Origin: Citrobacter sp. Marseille-Q6884
GTDB taxonomy: Bacteria > Pseudomonadota > Gammaproteobacteria > Enterobacterales > Enterobacteriaceae
DNA length: 64,000 nt
Assembly: GCF_945906775.1 (NCBI RefSeq)
Contig: NZ_CAMDRE010000001.1
Location: 2,356,001-2,420,000 of the forward strand
Reading direction: 5' to 3'
Part shown: one piece after another, positions 16,176 to 24,700 of the stretch
Layout of the letters: the number at the start of each line of letters is the position of its first letter
How positions within the stretch are numbered: the stretch's first letter is position 1
The notes under the pieces: generated by a model
Told to the model about the DNA's origin: nothing
Databases searched by the model: none
What the model saw: only the letters and a program-made list of their open reading frames with translations
Translations under genes and position numbers: made by a program

Positions 16176-19100
16176 ATGACTATGTTGCAGCTTTATAAAC
16201 GTTCACAGCATCTTATTACTATTGCCATTATTTTCTTCATTCTTTTGCTGTCCTGCCAGTCATCAGCATTTGCGCGAGCGCAACAGAATGGTGAATTGCC
16301 GACGAAAGCCGATATTCAGAGCCAGTTGGACGCGCTGAGTAAGCAAAAAGACCTTTCCGCGCAGGATAAACTGGTTCAGCAGGATCTCATCGATACCCTT
16401 GCCACGCTGGATAAAATTGAGCGAGTGAAAGATGAGACCGTTCAGCTACGTCAGAAAGTGGCTCAGGCGCCGGAGAAAATGCGTCAGGCAACGGACGCGT
16501 TAAATTCGCTCAGTGATGTCGATAATGACGATGAAACGCGAAAAACGCTGAGCACGCTCTCCTTACGACAGCTTGAATCGCGAGTCGCCCAGGTGCTGGA
16601 TGACCTGCAAAGCGCGCAAAACGATCTGGCAGCCTACAACAGCCAACTGGTCTCGCTCCAGACGCAGCCTGAGCGTGTGCAAAACTCAATGTACACCGCA
16701 TCTCAGCAAATGCAGCAAATTCGCAATCGTCTCGATGGCACCAACGTAGGTGAAGCGGCATTGCGTCCCAGCCAGCAGGTTCTGCTGCAGGCGCAGCAAG
16801 CGCTACTGAATGCACAGATCGATCAGCAGCGTAAGAGTCTGGAAGGCAACACGGTTTTGCAGGATACCTTGCAAAAGCAACGTGATTACGTGACGGCCAA
16901 CAGCAACCAGCTTGAACACCAGCTACAGCTGCTGCAGGAAGCGGTGAACAGCAAGCGTCTGACGTTAACCGAAAAGACGGCGCAGGAAGCGATAACGCCT
17001 GACGAAGCGGAGCGTATCCAGACGAATCCGTTAGTGAAGCAGGAGCTGGAGATAAACCATCAGCTCAGCCAACGTCTGATTTCAGCGACCGAAAACGGTA
17101 ACTCGCTGATGCAGCAAAATATTAAAGTCAAAAACTGGCTTGATCGTGCGCTGCAATCCGAACGCAATATCAAAGAACAAATCGCTGTACTGAAAGGGAG
17201 CCTGTTGCTGTCGCGCATTCTGTATCAGCAGCAGCAAACCCTGCCGTCAGCCGATGAACTTGCGGATATGACCAACCGGATCGCCGACTTGCGTCTGGAA
17301 CAATTTGATGTCAACCAGCAGCGTGATGCGCTGTTCCAGAATGACGCGTTTGTCGCCAAGCTGGAGGAAGGGCATACCAATGAAGTGAACAGTGAAGTTC
17401 ATGATGCCTTGCTCCAGGTTGTGGACATGCGCCGCGAACTGCTGGATCAGTTGAATAAACAGCTGGGTAATCAGCTGATGATGGCGATTAACCTGCAGAT
17501 TAACCAACAGCAGTTAATGAGCGTTTCGAAGAACCTCAAGAGCATCCTGACTCAACAGATTTTCTGGGTGAACAGTAACCGCCCAATGGACTGGGACTGG
17601 TTTAAAGCCTTCCCGCAAACGCTAAAAGATCAGTTCAAGTCGATGAAAATCACCGTGAACTGGGAAAAAGCCTGGCCTGCGGTATTTATCGCATTTCTGG
17701 CGGGACTGCCGCTATTACTGGTGGCTGGATTGATCCGCTGGCGTCTGAAATGGCTGAAAGCGTACCAGGCGAAACTCGCCGCCGCCGTTGGCAATTTACG
17801 CAATGACAGCCAGCTGAATACGCCGAAAGCGATCCTGATTGACCTGATTAGAGCCTTACCGGCGTGTCTGATTATTCTCGCCGTTGGTTTGATCTTGCTG
17901 ACAATGCAACTGAACGTCAGCGATTTGCTGTGGGCATTCAGCAAGAAGATGGCGGTGTTCTGGTTGGTGTTTGGCCTGTGCTGGAAGGTACTGGAAAAAG
18001 ATGGCGTGGCCATCCGACACTTCGGCATGCCGGCAAAACAGACCAGCCACTGGCGCCGCCAGATTGTACGCATTAGCCTGGCACTGTTGCCGCTGCATTT
18101 CTGGTCGGTGGTGGCCGAACTTTCGCCGCTTAACCTGATGGACGATGTGCTGGGACAGGTCGTGATTTTCCTGAACCTGCTGCTGATCGCCTTCCTGGTG
18201 TGGCCAATGTGCCGTGAAAGCTGGCGTGATAAAGAGTCGCATGGCCTGCGTCTGGTGACGATCACGGTATTGTCGATTATCCCGATAGCATTGATGGTGT
18301 TGACGGCGACGGGTTATTTCTATACCACGCTGCGTTTGTCCGGTCGCTGGATTGAGACCGTATATCTGGTGATCATCTGGAACCTGCTGTATCAGACCGT
18401 ACTGCGTGGATTAAGCGTGGCGGCTCGTCGTATTGCCTGGCGTCGTGCACTTGCCCGCCGTGAGAATCTGGTGAAAGAAGGGGCCGAGGGCGCAGAACCG
18501 CAGGAAGAGCCGACCATTGCACTGGAGCAGGTTAACCAGCAAACGCTGCGTATAACGATGCTGCTGATGGTGGCGTTGTTTGGCGTTATGTTCTGGGCAA
18601 TATGGTCCGATCTCATCACCGTTTTCAGCTATCTCGACAGCATCACGCTCTGGCATTACAACGGGACAGAAGCGGGCGCTGCCGTGGTGAAAAATGTCAC
18701 CATGGGCAGCCTGCTGTTTGCCATTATTGCGTCTATGGTGGCCTGGGCGTTAATTCGTAACTTGCCGGGCTTGCTGGAGGTGCTGGTGCTCTCGCGGCTG
18801 AAAATGCGCCAGGGGGCATCGTATGCGATCACTACGATCCTCAACTACGCGATCATCGCCATCGGTGCGATGACGGTGTTCGGATCGCTTGGCGTATCGT
18901 GGGATAAATTGCAATGGCTGGCGGCCGCCTTGTCGGTCGGTCTCGGTTTCGGTCTGCAGGAGATCTTCGGTAACTTTGTCTCGGGCTTGATCATTCTGTT
19001 CGAACGCCCGGTGCGTATCGGCGATACGGTCACGATTGGCACGTTCTCCGGTACGGTAAGTAAGATCCGTATCCGTGCAACGACGATTACCGACTTCGAT

Positions 19101-19541
19101 CGCAAAGAGGTCATCATCCCGAACAAAGCTTTTGTGACGGAGCGTCTGATTAACTGGTCGCTCTCCGATACCACCACACGTCTGGTGATCCGAATCGGCG
19201 TGGCGTATGGTTCCGATCTGGATAAAGTGAAGAAAGTGCTGCTGCAGGCGGCTATGGAACATCCGAAAGTGATGCACGACCCTGAACCCGCCGTGTTCTT
19301 TACCGCTTTTGGCGCCAGCACGCTGGATCACGAACTGCGTTTATATGTACGTGAACTCCGCGATCGTAGCCACACGGTGGATGAACTTAACCGCGCGGTT
19401 GACCGTCTGTGCCGTGAAAACGATATTGATATCGCCTTTAACCAACTTGAAGTTCATCTGCACAACGCCAAAGGCGACACCGTGACAGAGGTAAAGCGGG
19501 ACATTATTAAAGGTGATGATCCAACACCTTCTGTGAGTTGA
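16176..19541 (+). CDS. mscK: Potassium-dependent mechanosensitive channel MscK
   Basis: 1121 residues from MTMLQLYKRSQHL, matching E. coli MscK (1120); the upstream in-frame ATG at 16131 would add 15 residues before the signal peptide. A signal peptide ending near AFARA is followed by a long Gln-rich coiled periplasmic domain (about 40-480), then about eleven membrane helices and a C-terminal MscS-type pore and vestibule (LQEIFGNFVSGLIILFERPVRIGDTVTIG). It opens under membrane tension with high external K+ to release osmolytes. Confidence 0.97.
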   Translation: MTMLQLYKRSQHLITIAIIFFILLLSCQSSAFARAQQNGELPTKADIQSQLDALSKQKDLSAQDKLVQQDLIDTLATLDKIERVKDETVQLRQKVAQAPEKMRQATDALNSLSDVDNDDETRKTLSTLSLRQLESRVAQVLDDLQSAQNDLAAYNSQLVSLQTQPERVQNSMYTASQQMQQIRNRLDGTNVGEAALRPSQQVLLQAQQALLNAQIDQQRKSLEGNTVLQDTLQKQRDYVTANSNQLEHQLQLLQEAVNSKRLTLTEKTAQEAITPDEAERIQTNPLVKQELEINHQLSQRLISATENGNSLMQQNIKVKNWLDRALQSERNIKEQIAVLKGSLLLSRILYQQQQTLPSADELADMTNRIADLRLEQFDVNQQRDALFQNDAFVAKLEEGHTNEVNSEVHDALLQVVDMRRELLDQLNKQLGNQLMMAINLQINQQQLMSVSKNLKSILTQQIFWVNSNRPMDWDWFKAFPQTLKDQFKSMKITVNWEKAWPAVFIAFLAGLPLLLVAGLIRWRLKWLKAYQAKLAAAVGNLRNDSQLNTPKAILIDLIRALPACLIILAVGLILLTMQLNVSDLLWAFSKKMAVFWLVFGLCWKVLEKDGVAIRHFGMPAKQTSHWRRQIVRISLALLPLHFWSVVAELSPLNLMDDVLGQVVIFLNLLLIAFLVWPMCRESWRDKESHGLRLVTITVLSIIPIALMVLTATGYFYTTLRLSGRWIETVYLVIIWNLLYQTVLRGLSVAARRIAWRRALARRENLVKEGAEGAEPQEEPTIALEQVNQQTLRITMLLMVALFGVMFWAIWSDLITVFSYLDSITLWHYNGTEAGAAVVKNVTMGSLLFAIIASMVAWALIRNLPGLLEVLVLSRLKMRQGASYAITTILNYAIIAIGAMTVFGSLGVSWDKLQWLAAALSVGLGFGLQEIFGNFVSGLIILFERPVRIGDTVTIGTFSGTVSKIRIRATTITDFDRKEVIIPNKAFVTERLINWSLSDTTTRLVIRIGVAYGSDLDKVKKVLLQAAMEHPKVMHDPEPAVFFTAFGASTLDHELRLYVRELRDRSHTVDELNRAVDRLCRENDIDIAFNQLEVHLHNAKGDTVTEVKRDIIKGDDPTPSVS

Positions 19542-19559
19542 TCGGTAAACACCTTGTCT

Positions 19560-19594
19560 GGCCTACGAAGTCCAATAATTCTGGCTCGTAGGCC
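19560..19594. terminator. Inverted repeat between mscK and ybaM
   Basis: GGCCTACGA (19560-19568) and TCGTAGGCC (19586-19594) form a perfect 9-bp stem between the convergent mscK and ybaM. REP-like hairpin or weak bidirectional terminator; no T-run. Confidence 0.55.
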
Positions 19595-19617
19595 CGATAC
19601 CAACAGATTTCGCTTTT

Positions 19618-19773
19618 TTATGATTCAAGATGCCGCTGTATTTTCTTTTCGTAATCCCGCTTCACAATCTCCAGCGCTTTCAGCACGGTTTCAGGCTCCA
19701 TCTGATTATCTTCAAGTAAAACAATCAAATCGACGGCCAGTTTGACCTCGTCCGGGGCATTCTCAAGTGACAT
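19618..19773 (-). CDS. ybaM: Small conserved protein YbaM
   Basis: 51 residues: starts MSLENAPDEVKLAVDLIVLLED and continues with VLKALEIVKRDYEKKIQRHLES. It matches E. coli YbaM (53 residues) in start, composition and position between mscK and priC. It is an acidic all-helical DUF2496-type protein of unknown function. The start lies 13 bp after the priC stop on the same strand, so it is probably co-transcribed with priC. Confidence 0.92.
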   Translation of the reverse strand: MSLENAPDEVKLAVDLIVLLEDNQMEPETVLKALEIVKRDYEKKIQRHLES

Positions 19774-19786
19774 ATATTCTCCGGTA

Positions 19787-20314
19787 TTAACGGGTTAAAC
19801 GCACGAGCACGTTTTCTATTCTTTCCAGCGCATGACGACAGCGCGCCAGACGAGCCTCGAAAGCTTCCACTTCTCGATGCAACTTTTGCTGTTCCTCAAA
19901 CCCGGTCGCTTTTGCCAGACGGGCTTGACGTTCGCGCGTCATCTCCACCAGGCGACGCTCAAATTCCTGGTGCTGGACGCGTTTGCGCTGCCAGCGCGCA
20001 AGGCCCGGGGAAGCGCTGTCCCACTCTCTGAGCGACCAGGAGGCGGTTTCGCGAGATATCGCTTCTAACTGTGAAGCAAGATGTTCCGCAAGCCAGGTAA
20101 TCTGTGGTAATTGTTGCCGTTCAACCGCGTGGCGCAGTGCGGTGAGATTCGCCTCCGCTTCATCCAGACAAGCCTGCAACAGCGTACTGCGAGTGCGAAA
20201 AAGATGACGATCAAAACGGGCGCTCAGTGTTGCGTGGTGCGCCAACGGCGCGCAAAGCTGTCGCAGACTGATTAGCTGGTTTTCGAGCTTCTGTAACAGC
20301 ATGGCGGTTTTCAC
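19787..20314 (-). CDS. priC: Primosomal replication protein N''
   Basis: 175 residues, the E. coli PriC length. It is a helical, Arg/Gln-rich DNA- and SSB-binding protein that helps reload DnaB at abandoned forks lacking a nascent leading strand. Start MKTAMLLQKLENQLISLRQLCAPLA. It is divergent from ybaN and probably co-transcribed with ybaM. Confidence 0.95.
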   Translation of the reverse strand: MKTAMLLQKLENQLISLRQLCAPLAHHATLSARFDRHLFRTRSTLLQACLDEAEANLTALRHAVERQQLPQITWLAEHLASQLEAISRETASWSLREWDSASPGLARWQRKRVQHQEFERRLVEMTRERQARLAKATGFEEQQKLHREVEAFEARLARCRHALERIENVLVRLTR

Positions 20315-20383
20315 GATAACACTCCGATGAAAATGAGAACTGTTATGCTAAAGTAGCGATTCTCTGTGCTAAGTACTTAAATT

Positions 20384-20761
20384 ATGCAACGCATTATTCT
20401 AATCATCATTGGCTGGATAGCGGTAGTGCTGGGAACGCTGGGTGTGGTATTGCCACTGCTGCCCACGACGCCGTTTATCCTGCTGGCCGCCTGGTGTTTT
20501 GCCCGTTCGTCGCCGCGCTTCCACGATTGGTTACTCTATCGATCATGGTTTGGTGGCTATCTGCGCCACTGGCAAAAACACCGTGCGATGCCGCCAGGCG
20601 CCAAGCCGCGTGCGATTGCTTTTATCCTCGTGACGTTCGGGGTTTCGCTGTGGCTGGTGCATATGAATTGGGTGCGTATATTGTTGCTGGTTATTCTTGC
20701 CTGCCTGCTGATATTTATGTGGCGAATCCCGGTGATTGATGAAAAGCAACAAAAGCACTGA
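20384..20761 (+). CDS. ybaN: DUF454 inner-membrane protein YbaN
   Basis: 125 residues, as in E. coli. A membrane helix at the N-terminus (IILIIIGWIAVVLGTLGVVLPLLPTTPFILLAAWCFA) contains the DUF454 signature LPTTPF, and two further helices lie near the C-terminus. The function is unknown. The ribosome-binding site is weak. Divergent from priC; apt follows after 153 bp. Confidence 0.93.
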   Translation: MQRIILIIIGWIAVVLGTLGVVLPLLPTTPFILLAAWCFARSSPRFHDWLLYRSWFGGYLRHWQKHRAMPPGAKPRAIAFILVTFGVSLWLVHMNWVRILLLVILACLLIFMWRIPVIDEKQQKH

Positions 20762-20914
20762 AGCGCAATAATGTCGGTTGCAATTGTCTTACACAGTCAG
20801 TAGATTTGACCGTTTTCGAGCACAGGCGCTGGCGGTCAAAGGTTAAACAGATGTAACCTTTGCTCTTTTTCACGTGCGCCGTGAAGTAATACCGTATCAA
20901 TCAGGCACAAACTT

Positions 20915-21466
20915 ATGACCGCGACAGCACAGCAGCTTGAGTTTCTCAAAAATAGCATCAAAAGCATCAACGACTATCCCAAACCGGGCATCCTTTTCCG
21001 TGATGTCACCAGCTTGTTGGAAGACCCGAAAGCCTACGCACTCAGCATCGAACTGCTGGTTGAACGCTACAAAAATGCGGGCATTACGAAAGTTGTTGGT
21101 ACCGAAGCGCGTGGCTTCCTGTTTGGCGCACCGGTAGCGTTGGGTCTGGGCGTCGGCTTTGTTCCGGTACGTAAACCGCGTAAGCTTCCGCGTGAAGTTA
21201 TTGCTGAGAGCTATGAGCTGGAATACGGCACTGACCAACTGGAAATCCACGTTGATGCCATTAAGCCAGGCGATAAAGTGCTGGTGGTTGACGACCTGCT
21301 GGCTACCGGCGGAACGATTGAAGCAACCGTGAAACTGATCCGCCGTCTGGGTGGTGAAGTGACCGATGCTGCATTTATCATCAACCTGTTTGATCTGGGC
21401 GGTGAGCAGCGTCTGGAAAAGCAGGGGTTGACCTGCTACAGCCTGGTTCCATTCCCGGGACACTAA
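20915..21466 (+). CDS. apt: Adenine phosphoribosyltransferase
   Basis: 183 residues. Converts adenine plus PRPP to AMP and pyrophosphate (purine salvage). The PRPP-binding loop VLVVDDLLATGGTIEA (about 124-139) and the flexible loop with RKPRKLPRE are intact. Cytoplasmic dimer. The promoter lies in the 153-bp gap after ybaN; dnaX follows after about 210 bp. Confidence 0.98.
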   Translation: MTATAQQLEFLKNSIKSINDYPKPGILFRDVTSLLEDPKAYALSIELLVERYKNAGITKVVGTEARGFLFGAPVALGLGVGFVPVRKPRKLPREVIAESYELEYGTDQLEIHVDAIKPGDKVLVVDDLLATGGTIEATVKLIRRLGGEVTDAAFIINLFDLGGEQRLEKQGLTCYSLVPFPGH

Positions 21467-21498
21467 GTCGGGCTATCTTTTTTGCCATTTTGGCCCCG

Positions 21499-21569
21499 GT
21501 CAGTGCTCGAAATCCTCACGTACTGCGTGTACGCTCCGGTTTCTGTGCGCTGCCCGAAACCAAACTGAC
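21499..21569 (+). other. Structured apt-dnaX intergenic element
   Basis: Nested inverted repeats: outer GTCAGT (21499-21504) with ACTGAC (21564-21569) enclose CGTAC/GTACG (21519-21523, 21529-21533) and GGTTTC/GAAACC (21538-21543, 21556-21561). Together they could fold as a three-way junction in the apt or dnaX transcript. Similar text occurs in other enterobacterial intergenic regions as far as I recall, but I cannot name a family. Confidence 0.4.
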
Positions 21570-21675
21570 TGCAACGATAACGCCCTAATATAACGTGTCA
21601 ACCTCGCCGTCTGTGCGAGGTTGTGTTAGCATTACCCCCTTGTGAATCCACCCTCCAGCCTTTCAGAGCCTGCCA

Positions 21676-22955
21676 ATGAGTTATCAGGTCTTAGCCCGAA
21701 AATGGCGCCCACAAACCTTTGCTGACGTCGTCGGCCAGGAACATGTGCTGACGGCACTGGCGAACGGCTTGTCGTTAGGGCGTATTCATCATGCTTATCT
21801 CTTTTCCGGCACCCGTGGCGTCGGGAAAACCTCTATCGCCCGTCTGCTGGCGAAGGGGCTCAACTGTGAAACCGGTATTACCGCCACGCCGTGCGGCGTG
21901 TGTGATAATTGCCGCGAAATCGAGCAAGGGCGTTTTGTCGATTTGATTGAAATCGATGCCGCGTCACGTACCAAAGTCGAAGATACCCGAGACCTGCTGG
22001 ACAACGTTCAGTACGCGCCAGCGCGCGGCCGGTTTAAGGTCTACTTGATCGACGAAGTGCACATGCTGTCGCGTCACAGTTTTAACGCATTACTTAAAAC
22101 GCTCGAAGAGCCGCCTGCGCACGTGAAGTTTCTGCTGGCGACGACCGATCCGCAGAAGCTGCCGGTCACCATTCTCTCGCGTTGTCTGCAATTTCACCTT
22201 AAAGCGCTGGATGTCGAACAAATCCGTCATCAGCTTGAGCATATCCTCAATGAGGAACACATCGCTCATGAACCCCGTGCGCTGCAGTTGTTGTCTCGCG
22301 CCGCAGACGGAAGCCTGCGCGATGCGCTGAGTCTGACCGATCAGGCGATTGCCAGCGGCGATGGCATGGTTTCAACGCAGGCTGTGAGCACGATGCTTGG
22401 CACGCTTGACGATGATCAGGCGCTTTCGCTGGTTGAAGCAGTTGTGGCTGCGGACGGTGAACGCGTCATGACACTGGTGAACGACGCTGCCGCTCGCGGT
22501 ATTGAATGGGAAGCGCTGTTGGTTGAGATGCTGGCGCTGCTGCACCGTATTGCGATGGTTCAGTTGTCGCCCGCTGCATTGAGCAGCGATATGGCTGCCA
22601 TTGAACAACGTATGCGTGAACTGGCGAGAACCGTGCCACCGACCGATGTACAGTTGTACTATCAGACGCTGTTAATTGGGCGTAAAGAACTACCCTTCGC
22701 GCCGGACCGGCGTATGGGCGTCGAGATGACGCTGTTGCGGGCGCTGGCTTTTCATCCGCGCATGCCGCTTCCAGAGCCTGAAACGCCGCGACAAACCGTT
22801 GCACCCGCCGCGGTGATGGCCCCGACGCAGACGCCGGTTCAGTCGTCAGCGCCGGCGCATCACGATGTACCGCTCTCCGACGCAACCAGCCAGGTGCTGG
22901 CGGCGCGAAGCCAGCTACAACGTGCTCAGGGAGCAACCAAAGCAAAAAAGAGTGA
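21676..22955 (+). CDS. dnaX: DNA polymerase III subunit gamma (frameshift product)
   Basis: Alternative product of dnaX. At the slippery heptamer A AAA AAG (codons 423-425), a -1 slip reads GAG then TGA, giving 425 shared residues plus Glu (426 total; E. coli gamma is 431). Gamma keeps the clamp-loading ATPase but lacks the DnaB- and polymerase-binding domains. Predicted from the recoding elements, which are intact. Confidence 0.88.
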
Positions 22956-23592
22956 ACCGGCAGCCGCTTCCCGCGCGCGGCCGGTGAATAATGCTGCGCT
23001 GGAAAGACTGGCTTCGGTATCGGAACGCGTTCAGGCTCGCCCGGCGGCATCTGCGCTGGAAAAGGCACCCGCGAAGAAAGAAGCGTATCGTTGGAAAGCG
23101 ACCAATCCCGTAGCCGAAGTAAAAGAAACGATTGCCACGCCGAAAGCGTTGAAAAAAGCGCTGGAGCATGAAAAAACGCCGGAGCTGGCGGCTAAGCTTG
23201 CGGCTGAAGCCATTGAGCGTGACCCCTGGGCCGCGCAGGTCAGCCAGCTGTCGTTACCAAAGCTAGTGGAGCAGGTAGCGCTTAATGCCTGGAAAGAAGA
23301 GAATGGCAATGTGGTTTGCCTGCATCTGCGTTCCACGCAGCGGCACCTCAATTCCAGCGGCGCGCAGCAAAAGCTTGCCGAAGCGTTGAGCGCCTTAACC
23401 GGTTCAACGGTTGAATTGACCATCATTGAAGATGATAATCCCGCGGTGCGAACGCCGCTGGAGTGGCGTCAGGCCATTTATGAAGAGAAACTCGCGCAGG
23501 CGCGTGAGTCGATTATTGCGGATAATAACATTCAGACGCTGCGTCGTTTTTTCGATGCAGACCTGGACGAAGAGAGTATTCGCCCCATTTGA
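21676..23592 (+). CDS. dnaX: DNA polymerase III subunit tau
   Basis: 638 residues (E. coli tau 643). AAA+ clamp-loader ATPase: Walker A GTRGVGKT (45-52), zinc cysteines C64, C73, C76 and C79, DEVH Walker B, and SRC sensor/arginine finger. The first ~370 residues are domains I-III; a low-complexity Ala/Pro linker (about 370-490) leads to the tau-specific domains that bind DnaB and the alpha polymerase. A -1 frameshift site makes the shorter gamma form. It is followed by ybaB-recR, as in K-12. Confidence 0.98.
   Translation: MSYQVLARKWRPQTFADVVGQEHVLTALANGLSLGRIHHAYLFSGTRGVGKTSIARLLAKGLNCETGITATPCGVCDNCREIEQGRFVDLIEIDAASRTKVEDTRDLLDNVQYAPARGRFKVYLIDEVHMLSRHSFNALLKTLEEPPAHVKFLLATTDPQKLPVTILSRCLQFHLKALDVEQIRHQLEHILNEEHIAHEPRALQLLSRAADGSLRDALSLTDQAIASGDGMVSTQAVSTMLGTLDDDQALSLVEAVVAADGERVMTLVNDAAARGIEWEALLVEMLALLHRIAMVQLSPAALSSDMAAIEQRMRELARTVPPTDVQLYYQTLLIGRKELPFAPDRRMGVEMTLLRALAFHPRMPLPEPETPRQTVAPAAVMAPTQTPVQSSAPAHHDVPLSDATSQVLAARSQLQRAQGATKAKKSEPAAASRARPVNNAALERLASVSERVQARPAASALEKAPAKKEAYRWKATNPVAEVKETIATPKALKKALEHEKTPELAAKLAAEAIERDPWAAQVSQLSLPKLVEQVALNAWKEENGNVVCLHLRSTQRHLNSSGAQQKLAEALSALTGSTVELTIIEDDNPAVRTPLEWRQAIYEEKLAQARESIIADNNIQTLRRFFDADLDEESIRPI
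22928..22985 (+). promoter_or_regulatory. Programmed -1 frameshift signal in dnaX
   Basis: Three parts are visible: an internal Shine-Dalgarno AGGGAG (22928-22933), the slippery heptamer A AAA AAG (22944-22950) 10 nt downstream, and a GC-rich stem-loop (AACCGGCAGCCGC paired with GCGCGGCCGGT, about 22955-22985). This is the same architecture as the classic E. coli dnaX site. Confidence 0.93.
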
Positions 23593-23655
23593 TCGTAAGC
23601 CATATCTCATGGTTTTATGGTCGTCATCCCTTTAACGTGATTGAGAGAGAAGCCT

Positions 23656-23985
23656 ATGTTTGGTAAAGGCGGTCTGGGTAACCTGATGAAACAGGCCCAG
23701 CAGATGCAAGAAAAAATGCAGCAGATGCAGGAAGAAGTCGCCAAGCTGGAAGTGACCGGTGAATCTGGCGCAGGTCTGGTGAAAGTGACCATCAACGGCG
23801 CGCACAACTGCCGTCGCGTGGAAATCGATCCTAGCCTGCTGGAAGACGACAAAGAGATGCTGGAAGATCTGGTGGCTGCGGCATTTAACGATGCGGCACG
23901 TCGCATTGAAGAGACCCAGAAAGAAAAAATGGCGTCAGTTTCCTCCGGTATGCAGCTGCCGCCTGGCTTTAAGATGCCGTTCTGA
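23656..23985 (+). CDS. ybaB: Nucleoid-associated protein YbaB/EbfC
   Basis: 109 residues from MFGKGGLGNLMKQAQQMQEK, the E. coli length; an upstream in-frame ATG at 23641 would add five residues and lacks support. Coiled-coil dimer that binds DNA without a classical motif. It follows dnaX by about 63 bp, and its TGA overlaps the recR ATG (TGATG), so recR is translationally coupled. Confidence 0.96.
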   Translation: MFGKGGLGNLMKQAQQMQEKMQQMQEEVAKLEVTGESGAGLVKVTINGAHNCRRVEIDPSLLEDDKEMLEDLVAAAFNDAARRIEETQKEKMASVSSGMQLPPGFKMPF

Positions 23986-24590
23986 TGCAAACCAGCCCGC
24001 TGTTAACTCAGCTTATGGAAGCACTGCGCTGTCTGCCGGGCGTTGGCCCGAAGTCAGCGCAGCGCATGGCGTTCACGCTGCTACAGCGCGATCGCAGCGG
24101 CGGGATGCGTCTGGCGCAGGCGTTAACGAGGGCAATGTCGGAAATCGGTCATTGCGCCGATTGCCGCACCTTCACCGAGCAAGAAGTCTGCAACATCTGT
24201 TCGAATCCGCGTCGCCAGGAAAACGGTCAAATTTGTGTGGTGGAGAGTCCAGCGGACATCTACGCCATTGAACAAACGGGGCAATTTTCCGGGCGCTATT
24301 TCGTGCTGATGGGGCACCTGTCGCCGCTGGACGGTATTGGGCCTGATGATATCGGGCTTGACCGTCTGGAGCAGCGACTGGCGTCTGAGCAAATCAACGA
24401 ACTGATCCTGGCGACCAACCCAACGGTCGAAGGAGAGGCTACGGCTAACTATATTGCTGAGCTTTGCATGCAATATGGCGTTGAAGCCAGCCGTATTGCC
24501 CATGGCGTACCGGTAGGCGGCGAGCTGGAAATGGTGGATGGCACGACGCTGTCGCACTCTCTGGCAGGACGACATAAGATTAAATTCTGA
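23985..24590 (+). CDS. recR: Recombination mediator RecR
   Basis: 201 residues. Works with RecO (and RecF) to load RecA on SSB-coated gaps. Helix-hairpin-helix at the N-terminus (LMEALRCLPGVGPKSAQRMAFTLL), a four-Cys zinc finger (CADCRTFTEQEVCNIC, about 57-72), a Toprim domain (CVVESPADIYAIE) and a C-terminal Walker-B-like segment. The start overlaps the ybaB stop by 1 nt. Confidence 0.97.
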   Translation: MQTSPLLTQLMEALRCLPGVGPKSAQRMAFTLLQRDRSGGMRLAQALTRAMSEIGHCADCRTFTEQEVCNICSNPRRQENGQICVVESPADIYAIEQTGQFSGRYFVLMGHLSPLDGIGPDDIGLDRLEQRLASEQINELILATNPTVEGEATANYIAELCMQYGVEASRIAHGVPVGGELEMVDGTTLSHSLAGRHKIKF

Positions 24591-24619
24591 ACAAACGGAG
24601 GCCGCGACGGCGGCTTCCG

Positions 24620-24648
24620 CTTGAAATCCCTCCCGCGTGTCCCCATTT
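24620..24648 (+). promoter_or_regulatory. Sigma-32 heat-shock promoter of htpG
   Basis: CTTGAAA (24620-24626) and CCCCATTT (24641-24648), spaced 14 bp, match both sigma-32 consensus elements (CTTGAAA, CCCCATNT). The predicted start is about 45 nt before the htpG ATG. Confidence 0.9.
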
Positions 24649-24700
24649 CACCCTCAACGTGTTTTTACCATTAAAAATGGCATTGTTGAGGTAGATCTAC

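Noticed and set aside
17630..18265. 211-codon minus-strand open frame antisense to mscK
   Set aside because: Shadow of the mscK membrane domain; low-complexity Arg/Ser-rich translation.
18750..19331. 193-codon minus-strand open frame in the MscS domain of mscK
   Set aside because: Antisense shadow with no start signal.
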